A stretch of DNA of 64,000 nt. It comes from Lactobacillus sp. UBA5804. Lineage in GTDB: Bacteria; Bacillota; Bacilli; Lactobacillales; Lactobacillaceae. The DNA is taken from assembly GCA_002418055.1 (NCBI GenBank), contig DIDI01000037.1, positions 62,001 to 126,000 on the forward strand, given 5' to 3'. The notes below the pieces were generated by a model. It searched no databases, had not been told where the DNA came from, and was given only the letters and a program-made list of their open reading frames with translations. This document shows positions 17,868-28,427 of the stretch, in pieces. Within the stretch, counting starts at the first letter, position 1; each line of letters begins with the position of its first letter. Made by a program: the position numbers and the translations under genes.

Positions 17868-18431
17868 ATGACAAAGAAAAAAATAGCACGGACTGAGGAG
17901 CCAGAGAGCTTTGGCAAGTCAGTTTTACAAGTTCTGGGAATGACAGCCGTTATATTGGTAATTTGGTACTTTGTCTTTTCGTTAGTACTTTCAAATGATC
18001 GTGTGTTTGGTCCTTCGATGCAACCTACCTTTGAAAAAGATGATCGCTTAATTTCCATTCGGCAGTTTACCCCTGCACGCAATGATATCGTCGTCTTAAA
18101 AGCACCAGATGCCCCTAACGCGTTATACATTAAACGGATTGTAGGGTTGCCAGGTGACCGGATTGTCGCCAAGAATGACCGGATGTACATTAATGGTAAG
18201 CTTTACCCTGAGCCATATCTTAACAATCATTTCAAACAGGCTGATCGTGCCACTGGTAAAAATTATACCTTTAATTTTAAGGTCACAGTTCCTAAAGGTT
18301 ATTATTGGGTCATGGGCGATCATCGTGATATCTCTAACGATTCACGCTACTTTGGTCCAGTTAAACGAAGTAGCTTGCTTAGTCAAGTGAAATTAAGGTA
18401 TTGGCCAATCACGCAAATTGCTTTCTTTTAA
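17868..18431 (+). CDS. lepB: type I signal peptidase
   Basis: Membrane-anchored serine protease that removes signal peptides from exported proteins. It has one N-terminal membrane helix (about 22-42), catalytic S50 in GPSMQPT, general-base K89 in YIKRIVGLPGD, and the C-terminal GDHRDISNDSRYFG box (about 149-162). Its 187 residues match the short Gram-positive form. It starts with ATG after AAAGGAG. A small gene follows 42 bp downstream and shares the terminator at 18682. Confidence 0.95.
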   Translation: MTKKKIARTEEPESFGKSVLQVLGMTAVILVIWYFVFSLVLSNDRVFGPSMQPTFEKDDRLISIRQFTPARNDIVVLKAPDAPNALYIKRIVGLPGDRIVAKNDRMYINGKLYPEPYLNNHFKQADRATGKNYTFNFKVTVPKGYYWVMGDHRDISNDSRYFGPVKRSSLLSQVKLRYWPITQIAFF

Positions 18432-18473
18432 CCCATTTGGAACATACCAGCAATAAAACTAAGGAGCTCAATT

Positions 18474-18662
18474 ATGAATCAAACAGATCTGTCGGATGCA
18501 ATTATTAATTTTGAGGTGAAACAGCACCTCACAGATACCGATTTAGCCTTTGCCAGTCACCTTTCCGTAGAGAAAATTCATGCGATGAAGATTCAACGTG
18601 GTGATTTCACAGATGATGAAATTAATCAGCTCTATGACTACTTGTCAGCTAACAGCAAATAG
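18474..18662 (+). CDS. small conserved-looking hypothetical protein
   Basis: Acidic protein of 62 residues in good coding context, with AAGGAGCTC upstream of the ATG and placed between lepB and a strong terminator. The segment LTDTDLAFASHLSVEKIHAMKIQRGDFTDDEI, read in parts, has the spacing of a degenerate helix-turn-helix, but a DNA-binding role is only a guess. It is probably co-transcribed with lepB. Confidence 0.7.
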   Translation: MNQTDLSDAIINFEVKQHLTDTDLAFASHLSVEKIHAMKIQRGDFTDDEINQLYDYLSANSK

Positions 18663-18681
18663 CTAACTGAACACTTATAGT

Positions 18682-18720
18682 AAAAAAGCCTAGTATTTAA
18701 AAGAATACTAGGCTTTTTTA
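18682..18720 (+). terminator. terminator of the lepB transcript
   Basis: Long stem AAAAAGCCTAGTATT/AATACTAGGCTTTTT with a T-tail. Confidence 0.9.
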
Positions 18721-18948
18721 CTTTTGTGAATGCTACTAGCATGTTTCACACTGCCATTTTTTTGATACTTACTTTAAATAATAGGCTTAATCCTTGATAT
18801 TAAAGGCATTTGGACAAATAATCAGTAATTAAGCTAGTAGTGCATAACTGCAATGGCTATATCAGTAAGCCTTTTCTTTGCTGCTAACAATGTATTCTTA
18901 CCGAGTGGCTAATAAAGCTATTGTTGAAAAATGATCCTAGCATTTGTT
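18721..18948. other. intergenic spacer without recognised feature
   Basis: AT-rich stretch between the lepB terminator and the end of pepT. No reading frame with a ribosome site, RNA motif or clear hairpin terminator for pepT was found. Confidence 0.5.
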
Positions 18949-20190
18949 TCACTTGATTGGCGCTTCAGCTAAACGACTCACAATTCTAACCAAGACATCA
19001 ACCGCTAAATACATCGATTCTAAAACGGTATATTCATAGCGGCCATGCATATTTTCTTCTCCCGCAAAGAGATTTGGACATGGTAATCCCATATAAGTTA
19101 ATTGTGAGCCATCCGTTCCCCCGCGAACTGGATCCTCATTAATCTTGAGGCCAAGATCACGATAAGCAGCTCTGGCCAAGTCTACAATTTCTGGATGTTG
19201 CTTGAGTTCGTCAGCCATATTATAATATTGGTCATGCATTTTTAAGCTAATCCGAGATGTTCCTAAAGTAGCATTTAAACGATCGACGATATCACGTATC
19301 ATCTGTTTACGTGTCTCAAGTCCGTCCCGTTCAAAGTCCCGAATAATGTATTCTAATTGCGCATGATCAACCGTTCCGGATAAGTGGCACAAATGGAAAA
19401 AGCCTTCCTTACCGGAAGTTTGCTCTGGTACTTCCTTTGCCGGTAAGCTATTTTGGAAATCACGCGCAATCTTGAGGGCACTAACCATTTGTCCCTTGGC
19501 AACTGCCGGATGAACATCAACTCCTTGAATGCTCAGTTCAAACTGAGCCGCTGAGAAGGTTCCCCAATCTAGCTTTCCGGGCTTTTCACCATCAACCGTA
19601 AAGGCAAAAGCAGCGCCAAAGTCGGCCACATCAAAATGGCTCGCGCCTGTGCCAATTTCTTCATCAGGCGTAAAGGCTAAGCGGATTCGGCCATGCTTTA
19701 TCTCAGGATGAGCCAAGAGATATTCTGCCAGTGTGACTAGCTCACTCACTCCGCACTTGTCATCGCCACCAAGCAGCGTATCGCCAGAAGCACTGATAAT
19801 TGTTTGCCCCTGATAGTCATGTAGATGGGGAAAGATGGCTGGATCAAGGTAAAAATCACTGTCCCCTAACTGGATTTTAGATTGACCATCATAGTTCTTG
19901 GTAATTTGCGGCCGAATATTTTCAGAATTGAAATCAGCCGTATCACAGTGGGCTAAGAAGCCAATGACTGGAACGATAGTGGTCGTAGTTGCTGGAATTT
20001 CTGCAATGACCGCACCAGCCTGCTGGTTGTAGTGCACGTCACTTAGACCTAAGTCGACCAAATCTTGCATCACTACTTTTTGAAAATCCACTTCCCGTTG
20101 AGTGGATGGGAAACACGTCGCATGCTCATCTGAACGTGAATTGATTTTAACGTATTTTAAAAATCGCGGTAATAAAGTTGGGTATTCCAT
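18949..20190 (-). CDS. pepT: peptidase T (aminotripeptidase)
   Basis: Cytoplasmic zinc aminopeptidase that releases the N-terminal residue of tripeptides, part of peptide nitrogen supply in lactic acid bacteria. M20-family metal and catalytic motifs are present: FLAHCDTAD near residues 77-85, GGDDKCGV near 141-148, DEEIGTGASHFD near 177-188, TVDGE near 197-201 and RGGTDGS near 353-359. The length of 413 is typical. It follows the Nif3-like gene by 12 bp, forming a trmK-nif3-pepT leftward group. Confidence 0.95.
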   Translation of the reverse strand: MEYPTLLPRFLKYVKINSRSDEHATCFPSTQREVDFQKVVMQDLVDLGLSDVHYNQQAGAVIAEIPATTTTIVPVIGFLAHCDTADFNSENIRPQITKNYDGQSKIQLGDSDFYLDPAIFPHLHDYQGQTIISASGDTLLGGDDKCGVSELVTLAEYLLAHPEIKHGRIRLAFTPDEEIGTGASHFDVADFGAAFAFTVDGEKPGKLDWGTFSAAQFELSIQGVDVHPAVAKGQMVSALKIARDFQNSLPAKEVPEQTSGKEGFFHLCHLSGTVDHAQLEYIIRDFERDGLETRKQMIRDIVDRLNATLGTSRISLKMHDQYYNMADELKQHPEIVDLARAAYRDLGLKINEDPVRGGTDGSQLTYMGLPCPNLFAGEENMHGRYEYTVLESMYLAVDVLVRIVSRLAEAPIK

Positions 20191-20202
20191 ATAAACTCCT
20201 TG

Positions 20203-21000
20203 TTAAAACAAATCTTGAAAAGGATTGGTTGAGACGTTTGAATAGTAGCAAGTGATGGGCCAATGTTGCTGTTCACGCCATGTTTCTAATAACTTGAACA
20301 CCTGATATTTGAATAACTTCTCCGTATAATGGCCGGGATCGACCACTGCTAGCCCCGCTGAAATAATATCATGACCAACATGATAATAGATATCACCGGT
20401 AACAAAGGCGTCTAAGTGAGCCTTAACTGCCTCCTGCCAGTACTTACCACCATCACCACAGATAAATCCAATCCGGCGAACGGGCTGGTCATTATTGGCA
20501 GTAATCAACCGGGCCATCTTAATATGCATCTGCTTCTTAACATAATAAGCAAACTCCAGTGCACTCATAGTTTGCGGCAACTCTCCTTGCCTACCAATCG
20601 CAATCCCATCTGTATCAGGCATAAATGGGGTCACATGCTTTAAGCCTAATTCCTCGGCTTGCCAATCACTAGAACCACCCGTTGCCTTGTCACAATTGGT
20701 ATGAATGGCATAGACCGTAATATGATGGGCGATAATTTGACCATACATCGCATTCTGAGGATTAGAAAAATCTAAATTACTGGTAGGGCGAAACATGGCC
20801 GGGTGATGGCTGACAATTAAATCAACCCCTAGCTTAATAGCTTCATCCACCACGTTAGGTCGCACATCTAAAGTGGTCATCACCTTCGTGACGGGAGCCA
20901 TTAGCGAGCCAATTTGCAACCCAACTGGGTCACCTTCGCTTGCTAAATTTTCTGGAAAACGACGACGTAATTGGGTGACAACGTCTTTAACTGTGATCAT
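20203..21000 (-). CDS. Nif3-like dinuclear metal-centre protein
   Basis: Member of the Nif3/YqfO/GTP cyclohydrolase I type 2 family, toroidal proteins with a dinuclear metal site and no settled function. Metal-ligand motifs SHHPAMF (near residue 64) and HTNCDKA (near 100) are present, with a GDIYYHVGHD-type segment and a late DPGHYTEK near 230. At 265 residues it lacks the inserted PII-like domain of the longer B. subtilis-type homologue. It overlaps trmK by 14 bases, a conserved gene pair in Firmicutes. Confidence 0.9.
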   Translation of the reverse strand: MITVKDVVTQLRRRFPENLASEGDPVGLQIGSLMAPVTKVMTTLDVRPNVVDEAIKLGVDLIVSHHPAMFRPTSNLDFSNPQNAMYGQIIAHHITVYAIHTNCDKATGGSSDWQAEELGLKHVTPFMPDTDGIAIGRQGELPQTMSALEFAYYVKKQMHIKMARLITANNDQPVRRIGFICGDGGKYWQEAVKAHLDAFVTGDIYYHVGHDIISAGLAVVDPGHYTEKLFKYQVFKLLETWREQQHWPITCYYSNVSTNPFQDLF

Positions 21001-21679
21001 CGCTTAAAATCTCCTTAATTAACTTTTGTTCTGCCACAACCTGCTTGATTAAATGGGTATCAGGTTTTTTAGCACGCTGTAGATTGGTCAGTAATTTAGC
21101 TAAATAAGCCGCCCGATCTATCCATTTTTTCTGAAAAATGCGGCCACGCTGCTTTAAAATATAGGGACCAAACAACAACTCCGACTCAGTTAACGCAAAT
21201 CTCGCTGTTCCGAGTTTAGCCTTGATCAGTTCATAACTGTGCCCAGCCTCAGTCAAGAGCTTTTCAGCGACAATTTGATAGTGATGGTCCATTAACCAGT
21301 GACGCACAATTGGTTCACCAACGTTAGGTGCTAAGACCAGCGTGGGTAATAACAAACCGTTTTCAGCCCCGGCTTGTAAAATTTCAGTAATCAGTCGACC
21401 ACCCATACCCGCAATGACTGCGGTATTAATGCGATCAGTTGGTAAAATAGTTGCCAGCCCTGAACCTAATCGCGTCTTAATCTGGTTTTCCAGACCAGCC
21501 GCTTGAATATCAGCTTGAGCATTGGCGAGGGGGCCTTTGCCAACATCGCTCGCAATAACAAAATTAGCTCGTTGCTGTTTAAATAGCGCAATCGGTAAAT
21601 AAGCATGATCAGTCCCAATATCGGCCACTCGTGCCCCAGAATCCACCAGTTCTACTAGTGCTTGTAATCTTAAATTCAT
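20987..21679 (-). CDS. trmK: tRNA (adenine-22-N1)-methyltransferase
   Basis: SAM-dependent enzyme that makes m1A22 in bacterial tRNAs. Motif I reads VADIGTDHAYLPI (about 18-30), and the AVIAGMGGRLITEIL segment (about 87-101) matches the conserved core of the YqfN/TrmK family. Its C-terminal coiled region (about 180-225) is the usual family tail. Length is 230 residues. It is the first gene of the leftward trmK-nif3-pepT group and overlaps its neighbour, which is the arrangement in Bacillus and lactobacilli. Confidence 0.92.
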   Translation of the reverse strand: MNLRLQALVELVDSGARVADIGTDHAYLPIALFKQQRANFVIASDVGKGPLANAQADIQAAGLENQIKTRLGSGLATILPTDRINTAVIAGMGGRLITEILQAGAENGLLLPTLVLAPNVGEPIVRHWLMDHHYQIVAEKLLTEAGHSYELIKAKLGTARFALTESELLFGPYILKQRGRIFQKKWIDRAAYLAKLLTNLQRAKKPDTHLIKQVVAEQKLIKEILSDDHS

Positions 21680-21764
21680 AACATCCTCGCTTTATCTATG
21701 CTGGTAGCTACTCATCTGCTATACTCAATATCATAATCCTCTAATTGAAAGCAGGCAGCAAAAA

Positions 21765-22205
21765 ATGGACCGACATCAAAAAGTGACTTTAACCAATATG
21801 TGTATGTTACAGGTTGGCGACCAAGTCTTAACTTTAAACCGCACCGACCCAGTTTGGCCAGGAGTGACCTTCCCAGGTGGGCATGTTGATCCGGGTGAAT
21901 CAATCCATGATTCTGTTGTCCGGGAAATGCAAGAAGAAACTGGATTGACAATCAGTGATCCACAATTGGTAGGTATTAAAGAGTTCAACGATGCTGAAGA
22001 TTGTCGTTATCTAGTCTTCTTTTATGTTGCCCACCATTATACTGGCAAGCTGCAAGCATCTGCTGAAGGCAATTTAGCCTGGAAACCTTTAGCAACCCTT
22101 GACCAGCAAGTACTTGCTTCCGATTTCGAAAATGATTTGCCAATTTTTACCAATCCGCAGCTCAGCGAACATTTTTGGTGGCATGGTCACAATCAAACAG
22201 TTTAA
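21765..22205 (+). CDS. NUDIX hydrolase (8-oxo-dGTP diphosphatase-like)
   Basis: Small hydrolase of 146 residues with a complete NUDIX box GHVDPGE followed by REMQEETGL (about 39-61), fitting G-x5-E-x7-REUxEExGU. MutT-like nucleotide sanitation is a reasonable guess but the substrate is not determined. It is a lone plus-strand gene between the leftward trmK group and convergent rpoD, ending at a shared terminator. Confidence 0.85.
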   Translation: MDRHQKVTLTNMCMLQVGDQVLTLNRTDPVWPGVTFPGGHVDPGESIHDSVVREMQEETGLTISDPQLVGIKEFNDAEDCRYLVFFYVAHHYTGKLQASAEGNLAWKPLATLDQQVLASDFENDLPIFTNPQLSEHFWWHGHNQTV

Positions 22206-22211
22206 GTCTTG

Positions 22212-22253
22212 AAAAAAATAACCTTTACAGCCAGTGCTGCAGAGGTTATTTTA
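22212..22253. terminator. terminator between NUDIX gene and rpoD
   Basis: AATAACCT..CAGC pairs with GCTG..AGGTTATT, with A- and T-runs on the two sides. It ends the large leftward rpoD transcript and the rightward NUDIX gene. Confidence 0.85.
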
Positions 22254-22254
22254 A

Positions 22255-23391
22255 TTAATCTAAAAAGTCACGCAATTGATTAGAACGACTTGGATGACGC
22301 AACTTTCGTAAAGCCTTAGCTTCAATTTGTCGAATACGCTCACGGGTAACCCCGAATACTCGACCGACTTCTTCTAAGGTACGGGTACGACCATCATCAA
22401 GTCCAAACCGTAACCGCAACACATTCTCTTCACGATCAGTTAACGTGTCAAGAACTTCCTCTAATTGTTCTTTCAGCATTTCATAGGATGCATGTTGCTC
22501 AGGACTAGTGGCTTCCTTATCTTCAATAAAGTCACCTAGGTGCGAGTCGTCCTCTTCACCAATTGGCGTTTCGAGCGAAACTGGTTCTTGGGCGATTTTT
22601 AAGATGTCACGCACCTTGTTCGTCGGCATATCCATTTCGGCCCCAATTTCTTCAGGAGTTGGTTCACGACCTAAGTCCTGTAGTAATTGACGCTGAATCC
22701 GGATTAATTTATTGATGGTTTCAACCATATGAACTGGAATTCGAATTGTCCGAGCTTGATCGGCAATCGCACGGGTAATCGCTTGCCGAATCCACCAAGT
22801 AGCATAAGTTGAGAACTTAAAGCCTAAGCGATAATCAAACTTATCAACGGCTTTCATCAAGCCCATATTGCCTTCTTGAATGAGGTCTAGGAACGACATC
22901 CCTCGGCCCACATAACGTTTAGCAATCGAAACAACGAGTCGTAAATTGGCTTCAGCCAATTCTTGTTTAGCTTCTTCTTCCCCAACTTCAATTCGCTTAG
23001 CGAGTGCAATCTCTTGCTCTGCATTAAGCAGCGGCACACGACCAATCTCTTTCAAGTACATCCGCACAGGATCACTCATCCGAACACTAGATGGCGCAGC
23101 CATGTCGCGTAGTTCCGCCTTTTCAACGTCTTTTTGTTTCTTTAAGGCTAACTTCGAAGGCTCGCCTTTTTTGTCAACGATACTAATACCGCTGTCTTCA
23201 AATTCTTGGACAAGTTGATCAACTGCTTTACCTTCAAGTTGATACGGCTTAACCAGGCGCTCTGTAAAGTCGGTCTCTTCAATTGACTTCGTTTTGACCA
23301 ACTCTTTGACAATCTTCTTGACCATCTTATCCAAAGACAATTCCGGCATTTTTGCAGTCTTTGTAGTTTTTACAGTCTTTTTCTCTGCCAC
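22255..23391 (-). CDS. rpoD: primary RNA polymerase sigma factor (SigA/RpoD)
   Basis: Housekeeping sigma factor of 378 residues. Region 1.1 is at the N-terminus. Region 1.2/2 includes [11 protein letters not shown] (about 107-117), [11 protein letters not shown] and [18 protein letters not shown] with the WWIRQAI -10 recognition helix (about 199-205). Region 3 follows, and region 4 ends in [27 protein letters not shown] (read in parts, about 336-365) for -35 recognition. It lies 12 bp after dnaG in the classic dnaG-rpoD pair. Confidence 0.97.
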   Translation of the reverse strand: MAEKKTVKTTKTAKMPELSLDKMVKKIVKELVKTKSIEETDFTERLVKPYQLEGKAVDQLVQEFEDSGISIVDKKGEPSKLALKKQKDVEKAELRDMAAPSSVRMSDPVRMYLKEIGRVPLLNAEQEIALAKRIEVGEEEAKQELAEANLRLVVSIAKRYVGRGMSFLDLIQEGNMGLMKAVDKFDYRLGFKFSTYATWWIRQAITRAIADQARTIRIPVHMVETINKLIRIQRQLLQDLGREPTPEEIGAEMDMPTNKVRDILKIAQEPVSLETPIGEEDDSHLGDFIEDKEATSPEQHASYEMLKEQLEEVLDTLTDREENVLRLRFGLDDGRTRTLEEVGRVFGVTRERIRQIEAKALRKLRHPSRSNQLRDFLD

Positions 23392-23403
23392 TAGAAAGCC
23401 CCC

Positions 23404-25191
23404 TTATCCTTGGAGTCGTTTTAACTCCAAGATTCTATTTGTAATCTTAACCATCGCTTCCACGTCCTGTTGACTTTTAGCTTCAGCCAGTGCTTGCAAT
23501 TGTTGCTCAATCTCATGGGTCACTTTTCTGATTGCTAGGGCGTGAATTTGTTCGTCAAGCTCTTTCTCTGAGAAGTCGGCTAGCATACCAGCCATCTCAA
23601 CATTTACTATTATACCTTGAAGTTCACTGGGAATAAAATCAATGAACCCGTTAGTCGTCGGATTTTCATGGTTTTCACTATAATTAAGCCACAATTCCTC
23701 AATTCTAGCATATTCAGCCGATGGAAACAAAAAATTCTGTTTCATCAAATAATCACGGGCTTGATCAGAATGCATAAATAAGTAAAGTAACCGATCTTGA
23801 ACGGAATCTGTCTTAATGGTGGCCTGCCCTTCAAGTGGTATTTCTACTGATGGTTGGGCTGCGATGTGCTGCTGACTCCGTTTCGTTTTGCGTCTTTGGT
23901 GCAATAAACTGGCCTTGAGTGACTCACGGCTAACGCCTAATTGTTGTGCCAATTTGTCCACGTATAAATCTTGCTCAACCGGATTAGTCAGCTGGGCGAC
24001 ACCTGCTAATGCTTCATCGACATACATCAGCTTTTCACGATTATTATCTAGATTGTACTTTTGTTTAAGCTGACGCAGGAAAAAGTCTGTCGGGGTCAAG
24101 GCACCCTGAATTTGTAAGAGATACTTTTGTGGGCCATACTTTTGAACAAATTCATCAGGATCAAGTTTCTCTGGTAGGACGACAATCCCAATATTAAAGC
24201 CACCCGCTTGATTAAACATTTTAACCGCTCGTTCTTCAGCGTGAACGCCAGGATCGTCGCCATCATAATTAATGATAATGTTAGGCGTCACGCGGCGTAA
24301 GAGATACACTTGATTATCAGTTAGACTAGTCCCCATTGAAGCAATCCCAGCCTTCACACCAGCTTTATAACCGGCAATCACATCCATATAGCCTTCGTAG
24401 AGGACCAAATGATTCTCGGTCTTCGCTGCTTGGCGTGCTTCTGAAAAGTGGAACAGAACCTTAGACTTACTGAACAGCTCGGTTTCAGGACTATTCATAT
24501 ACTTTGCTTCAGTCTTATCGGCGCTCAACCGGCGACCAGAAAAGCCAATAATTTGCCCACTTTCATTAGCTAACGGAAACATTAACCGATCACGAAACCG
24601 ATCAAATAGCTTGCCAGCTTGGCTCTCAACAAACAAGCCACTCTTAGCTAACAATTCTTCTGAAAAGTTTTGCCCCGTTAAGTAGCTTAACAAAATCTGT
24701 TCACCCTTAGGCGCATAGCCAATTTGAAAGTGATCAATAATCTCTTCCGATAATGCGCGAGATTTGGCATAAGCTAAACCACGCTGACCCACTTTCGTCG
24801 TGAGTAATACCCGGTGGTAAAAGTCGGCCGCAGCCTGTTGTACCTGCATTAACGGATTTAGAACTCGTGTCGTTTCACCATAGCCAGCTGGCATTGGAAT
24901 ATGAGCAAAATTTGCCACTCGACTGACACTCTCAGGAAAAGTGAGTTTTTCTTGTTCCATTAGGAACTTAAAGACATTCCCGCCTTTACCACAACCGAAA
25001 CATTTGAAGAATTGTTTCTCTTCATTAACAGTAAAGGATGGGGTCTTCTCTTGATGAAAAGGGCAAAGACCTAGGTAGTCTTTGCCTTTCTTCTCAAGTG
25101 CCACATACTGGCTGATAATGTCCACGATATTAACATTGCGTCGAACTTCGTTAATGAATTCTTCAGGAATTCGTCCAGTCAAAGCAATCAC
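23404..25191 (-). CDS. dnaG: DNA primase
   Basis: Synthesises RNA primers at the replication fork. The N-terminal CHC2 zinc ribbon (CPFHQEKTPSF and CFGCGKGG, about 43-70) is followed by the RNA polymerase domain with TOPRIM motifs (VLYEGYMDVIAGYKAG near 263-278 and NYDGDDPG near 310) and a C-terminal helicase-binding domain. The length of 595 is typical. A GTG at 25191 is the longest start, but AGGTGAT at 25193-25187 is better spaced for the TTG at 25182 (LTGRIPEEF). It is six bases from the glyS stop. Confidence 0.96.
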   Translation of the reverse strand: MIALTGRIPEEFINEVRRNVNIVDIISQYVALEKKGKDYLGLCPFHQEKTPSFTVNEEKQFFKCFGCGKGGNVFKFLMEQEKLTFPESVSRVANFAHIPMPAGYGETTRVLNPLMQVQQAAADFYHRVLLTTKVGQRGLAYAKSRALSEEIIDHFQIGYAPKGEQILLSYLTGQNFSEELLAKSGLFVESQAGKLFDRFRDRLMFPLANESGQIIGFSGRRLSADKTEAKYMNSPETELFSKSKVLFHFSEARQAAKTENHLVLYEGYMDVIAGYKAGVKAGIASMGTSLTDNQVYLLRRVTPNIIINYDGDDPGVHAEERAVKMFNQAGGFNIGIVVLPEKLDPDEFVQKYGPQKYLLQIQGALTPTDFFLRQLKQKYNLDNNREKLMYVDEALAGVAQLTNPVEQDLYVDKLAQQLGVSRESLKASLLHQRRKTKRSQQHIAAQPSVEIPLEGQATIKTDSVQDRLLYLFMHSDQARDYLMKQNFLFPSAEYARIEELWLNYSENHENPTTNGFIDFIPSELQGIIVNVEMAGMLADFSEKELDEQIHALAIRKVTHEIEQQLQALAEAKSQQDVEAMVKITNRILELKRLQG

Positions 25192-25196
25192 CTATT

Positions 25197-27263
25197 TCAT
25201 TTAATGACTAATTCACTTAGGTTACCAAGTTGTGAGGCCAAATCGCTAATTTGTTGTAATTGCCGTAAGCGGTTTGTTTGAACTGCGGGGTCATCTGCCA
25301 AGATCATATTTTCATTGAAGTAAGCATCAATGACTGGTTGCAAAGCAACAAATCCGTCATACAAAGCTGGCAGTGATGTGCTAGTAGCTAGTTTAGCAGT
25401 ATCAGCAGCTAACACTGGTTCTGTCTCCCCAGTAAACAAATTAGCTGCGACCGGACCGTTAGCGTTAAACTTGGCCTTTTGTAAGATATTATTAATCCGT
25501 GTTAAGCTTTCTACCACAGGTCTAAAGGCCGCATCATCGTGATGCGCTGAAAGCACATCAGCTGCTACTAAAATTTGACGTGGATCCTGTTGGCTAGAAG
25601 CTAAAACAGCACTAATAATATCATATCTAACCTTATTTTTTTGCATATATTGCTTGATACGATCACGAATGAAGTCTTCAATCGCTTGGTCAGCTGCTTC
25701 GGTTTTTGGTAATTTAGCAGGCGTTTGGCCATCAATTGCCGCAATCAACTCCGGTAAGACTTCGTTAACTGGCAATGACCATTTTTGACTTAATAAAATT
25801 CGGACAATCCCATAAGAATAGCGACGCAGTGCATAAGGATCATTCGAAGAGCTAGGAATCATGCCGGCACCAAAGAAAGTAATAATAGTATCTAATTTAT
25901 CAGCAACTGAAAGTAGCGCACCAACCACCGTCTCTGGCAAGTCACCTTCTGCTGTATTTGGCAGATAGTGCTCACGAATGGCGACACTAACCGCCTCATT
26001 TTCACCAGCTAATCTTGCATAATGCATGCCCATTACGCCTTGAAGTTCCGCAAACTCACCAACCATTTGCGTCACTAAATCGAACTTATAGAGCGCACTT
26101 GCGCGATCAAAGTCTTGCAAAGTAGTACTGGATAACTGCCAGCGTTTAGCCAAGCAATGTCCGATTGTACGTACTCGGCGCATCTTTTCTGCCATTGAGC
26201 CAATCTTATCATGGAAAGAAACGTTATTCAGACGATCCACAAAATGACTCAGCGGATATTTCCGGTCCTCATCATAGAAAAATTGCGCATCATCTAACCG
26301 TGCTACCAAAACTTTTTCATTGCCGCTAACGACATTGCTAAGGTAGGTCGCATTCCCATTGCGGACTGCGATGAAGTGATTTAACAGCTTGCCAGTTTGA
26401 TCATAAACCTCAAAGTAGCGTTGATTATCCTTCATTGAAGTGATGAGCACTTCTTTGGGAATACCCAGATACTTTTCATCAAATGAGCCTGCAAAAACAG
26501 TTGGATATTCAACGAGATTGGTAACTTCTTCTAGTAAACTTGGGTCCAATTTAATGGTCCAGTGATGTTTAGCCGCCAAGGCCTCAATCTGCTGCGTAAT
26601 CAAATTTTTACGCTCATTTGCGTTTACCAAGACAAACTGATTCTTCAGTGCATCTTCATAATCGTCGGCCTTTGCTAGTACCACGGAATCACCTAAGAAG
26701 CGATGGCCTTCAGTCTTCCGACCAGCGACAACATCAAGAATTTTAACCGGCACCACTTCATTACCATAAAGTGACACCAGCCAGTGAATCGGCCGCACAA
26801 ATTCAAATTCATGGCTATCCCAACGCATTTTAGTTGGGAAAGTCATTGCCTTCATGATCTCGCTCATTCCTAATAAGATATCACTGGTTTGGCGTCCCAC
26901 TTGATGAACATGGACATAGGCATATTTGGTTCCCTTAAGGGTATCAAAATAAATGTCATCAGTCGTCATTCCTTGACCACGAGCAAATCCCTGAGCTGCC
27001 TTAGTCCAATTACCAGCATCATCTTTGGCGATACGTTCAGCTGGACCCTTTTTCACTTCATCAATATCAGCTTGCTTGTCGGCCAAAGCTTCAACTAAAA
27101 CCGCTAACCGCCGCGGGGTTGAAAAGGTCTTGATGTTCTTAAAGCTAAGTGCGCTCGCTTTTAGGAACTTGCTAGTTCGGTCAGCTAATTGTTGCACACT
27201 CTTAGTGACCACGTGAGCTGGCATCTCTTCAGTACCAATTTCAAACAAATAATTTTTAGTCAT
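25197..27263 (-). CDS. glyS: glycyl-tRNA synthetase beta subunit
   Basis: Tetrameric alpha2beta2-type glycyl-tRNA synthetase subunit of 688 residues, the tRNA-binding partner of GlyQ. Recognisable features are the N-terminal [13 protein letters not shown] start, the [14 protein letters not shown] segment near 165-178, an HD-like region in the middle and the C-terminal anticodon-binding DALR-type domain. Its start overlaps glyQ by eight bases, so expression follows the glycine T-box upstream of glyQ. Confidence 0.97.
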   Translation of the reverse strand: MTKNYLFEIGTEEMPAHVVTKSVQQLADRTSKFLKASALSFKNIKTFSTPRRLAVLVEALADKQADIDEVKKGPAERIAKDDAGNWTKAAQGFARGQGMTTDDIYFDTLKGTKYAYVHVHQVGRQTSDILLGMSEIMKAMTFPTKMRWDSHEFEFVRPIHWLVSLYGNEVVPVKILDVVAGRKTEGHRFLGDSVVLAKADDYEDALKNQFVLVNANERKNLITQQIEALAAKHHWTIKLDPSLLEEVTNLVEYPTVFAGSFDEKYLGIPKEVLITSMKDNQRYFEVYDQTGKLLNHFIAVRNGNATYLSNVVSGNEKVLVARLDDAQFFYDEDRKYPLSHFVDRLNNVSFHDKIGSMAEKMRRVRTIGHCLAKRWQLSSTTLQDFDRASALYKFDLVTQMVGEFAELQGVMGMHYARLAGENEAVSVAIREHYLPNTAEGDLPETVVGALLSVADKLDTIITFFGAGMIPSSSNDPYALRRYSYGIVRILLSQKWSLPVNEVLPELIAAIDGQTPAKLPKTEAADQAIEDFIRDRIKQYMQKNKVRYDIISAVLASSQQDPRQILVAADVLSAHHDDAAFRPVVESLTRINNILQKAKFNANGPVAANLFTGETEPVLAADTAKLATSTSLPALYDGFVALQPVIDAYFNENMILADDPAVQTNRLRQLQQISDLASQLGNLSELVIK

Positions 27264-28191
27264 GTTCTAGGCCTGCCTTCTTTTCTTCCGCACTCTTAAG
27301 TAACGGGAAGCCGCGCTTCTCACGTTCTTCCACAAACGCTACTGCAACCTCATGCGCCATCGTTCTGATACGTGCCAAGTAACCAGCACGCTCCGTTACC
27401 GAAACTGCCCCGCGAGCATCTAGCAAATTAAAGGTGTGGGAACACTTCAAAATATAGTCATATGCAGGATGGACAAGATGTTGACTTAATAACCGCTTAG
27501 CCGTTTTCTCATAAATATCAAAGAAAGATAAAAGTTGGGCTTGATCTGACATTTCAAAAGCATACTTAGAATGTTCATACTCAGGTTGCTTAAAGATGTC
27601 CCGATACAAGACCCCATTCCCCCATTCCAAGTCAAAGACTGAATTGACATCTTGAATATATGAAGCAAGTCGTTCAACCCCATAAGTGATTTCTGACATC
27701 GTCGGTTTCACGGCAAGTTCACCGACGGTTTGGAAGTAGGTAAACTGACTAACTTCCATGCCATCAAGCCAGACTTCCCAACCAACACCGGCACAACCCA
27801 TCGAAGGGTTTTCCCAATTGTCTTCTACGAACCGGATATCATGTTCCAGCGGATTAATTCCTAAAATCTCTAAGGAATCTAAATAATATTGTTGAATATC
27901 CTTAGGTGCTGGCTTAATCACAACTTGAAATTGGTGGTGTTGGAACAAGCGGTTGGGATTATCACCATAACGACCATCAGCCGGACGTCTTGATGGCTCA
28001 ACATAACAAGCAGCCCAAGGTTCAGGACCGACGGCGCGTAAAAAGGTATAAGGACTCATTGTTCCCGCACCCTTTTCGACATCATATGATGGCATAATCA
28101 TGCAACCTTTAGAAGACCAAAACTGCTCTAGTTTGAAAATCATGCTCTGAATATTTAATTTTTTGGCGACCATTATTTCTTCCTCCTGCAC
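27256..28191 (-). CDS. glyQ: glycyl-tRNA synthetase alpha subunit
   Basis: Catalytic subunit of the alpha2beta2 glycyl-tRNA synthetase. Class II motifs include the N-terminal [25 protein letters not shown] and [14 protein letters not shown] segments. The longest frame opens with a GTG at 28191, but AGGAGGAAG lies inside that extension and points to the ATG at 28173 (MVAKKLNIQ), giving 305 residues. It is preceded by a T-box leader ending in a terminator only a few bases upstream. Confidence 0.97.
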   Translation of the reverse strand: MQEEEIMVAKKLNIQSMIFKLEQFWSSKGCMIMPSYDVEKGAGTMSPYTFLRAVGPEPWAACYVEPSRRPADGRYGDNPNRLFQHHQFQVVIKPAPKDIQQYYLDSLEILGINPLEHDIRFVEDNWENPSMGCAGVGWEVWLDGMEVSQFTYFQTVGELAVKPTMSEITYGVERLASYIQDVNSVFDLEWGNGVLYRDIFKQPEYEHSKYAFEMSDQAQLLSFFDIYEKTAKRLLSQHLVHPAYDYILKCSHTFNLLDARGAVSVTERAGYLARIRTMAHEVAVAFVEEREKRGFPLLKSAEEKKAGLEHD

Positions 28192-28199
28192 GAGCCAAT

Positions 28200-28395
28200 A
28201 AAAAAAGCCTATGCAAATAACTGCATAGGGACGAATAATCGCGGTTCCACCCTAATTCAGGAAGTATTCTTCCTGCACTTCATTAAAGCCATAACTAGGG
28301 GAGCCTTTTTCTAGATGCCCTCGCACTAACTGACACTCGCTGAACTAGTACTTTTTAATTCCCCATACTCATTAATCACTCATTATTTTAGCACA
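28200..28395 (-). promoter_or_regulatory. glycine T-box leader of glyQS
   Basis: Antitermination riboswitch sensing uncharged tRNA-Gly. On the minus strand the T-box sequence AGGGTGGAACCGCG lies at 28253-28240. It is followed by the terminator stem CCTATGCA/TGCATAGG (28229-28208) and a T7 run. A GGC triplet at 28319-28317, 3' of the apical stem I region, is a candidate glycine specifier. Location right before glyQ fits the assignment. Confidence 0.92.
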
Positions 28396-28427
28396 TCAGT
28401 GACGAGATATGAACCTCGCCTCGCTAA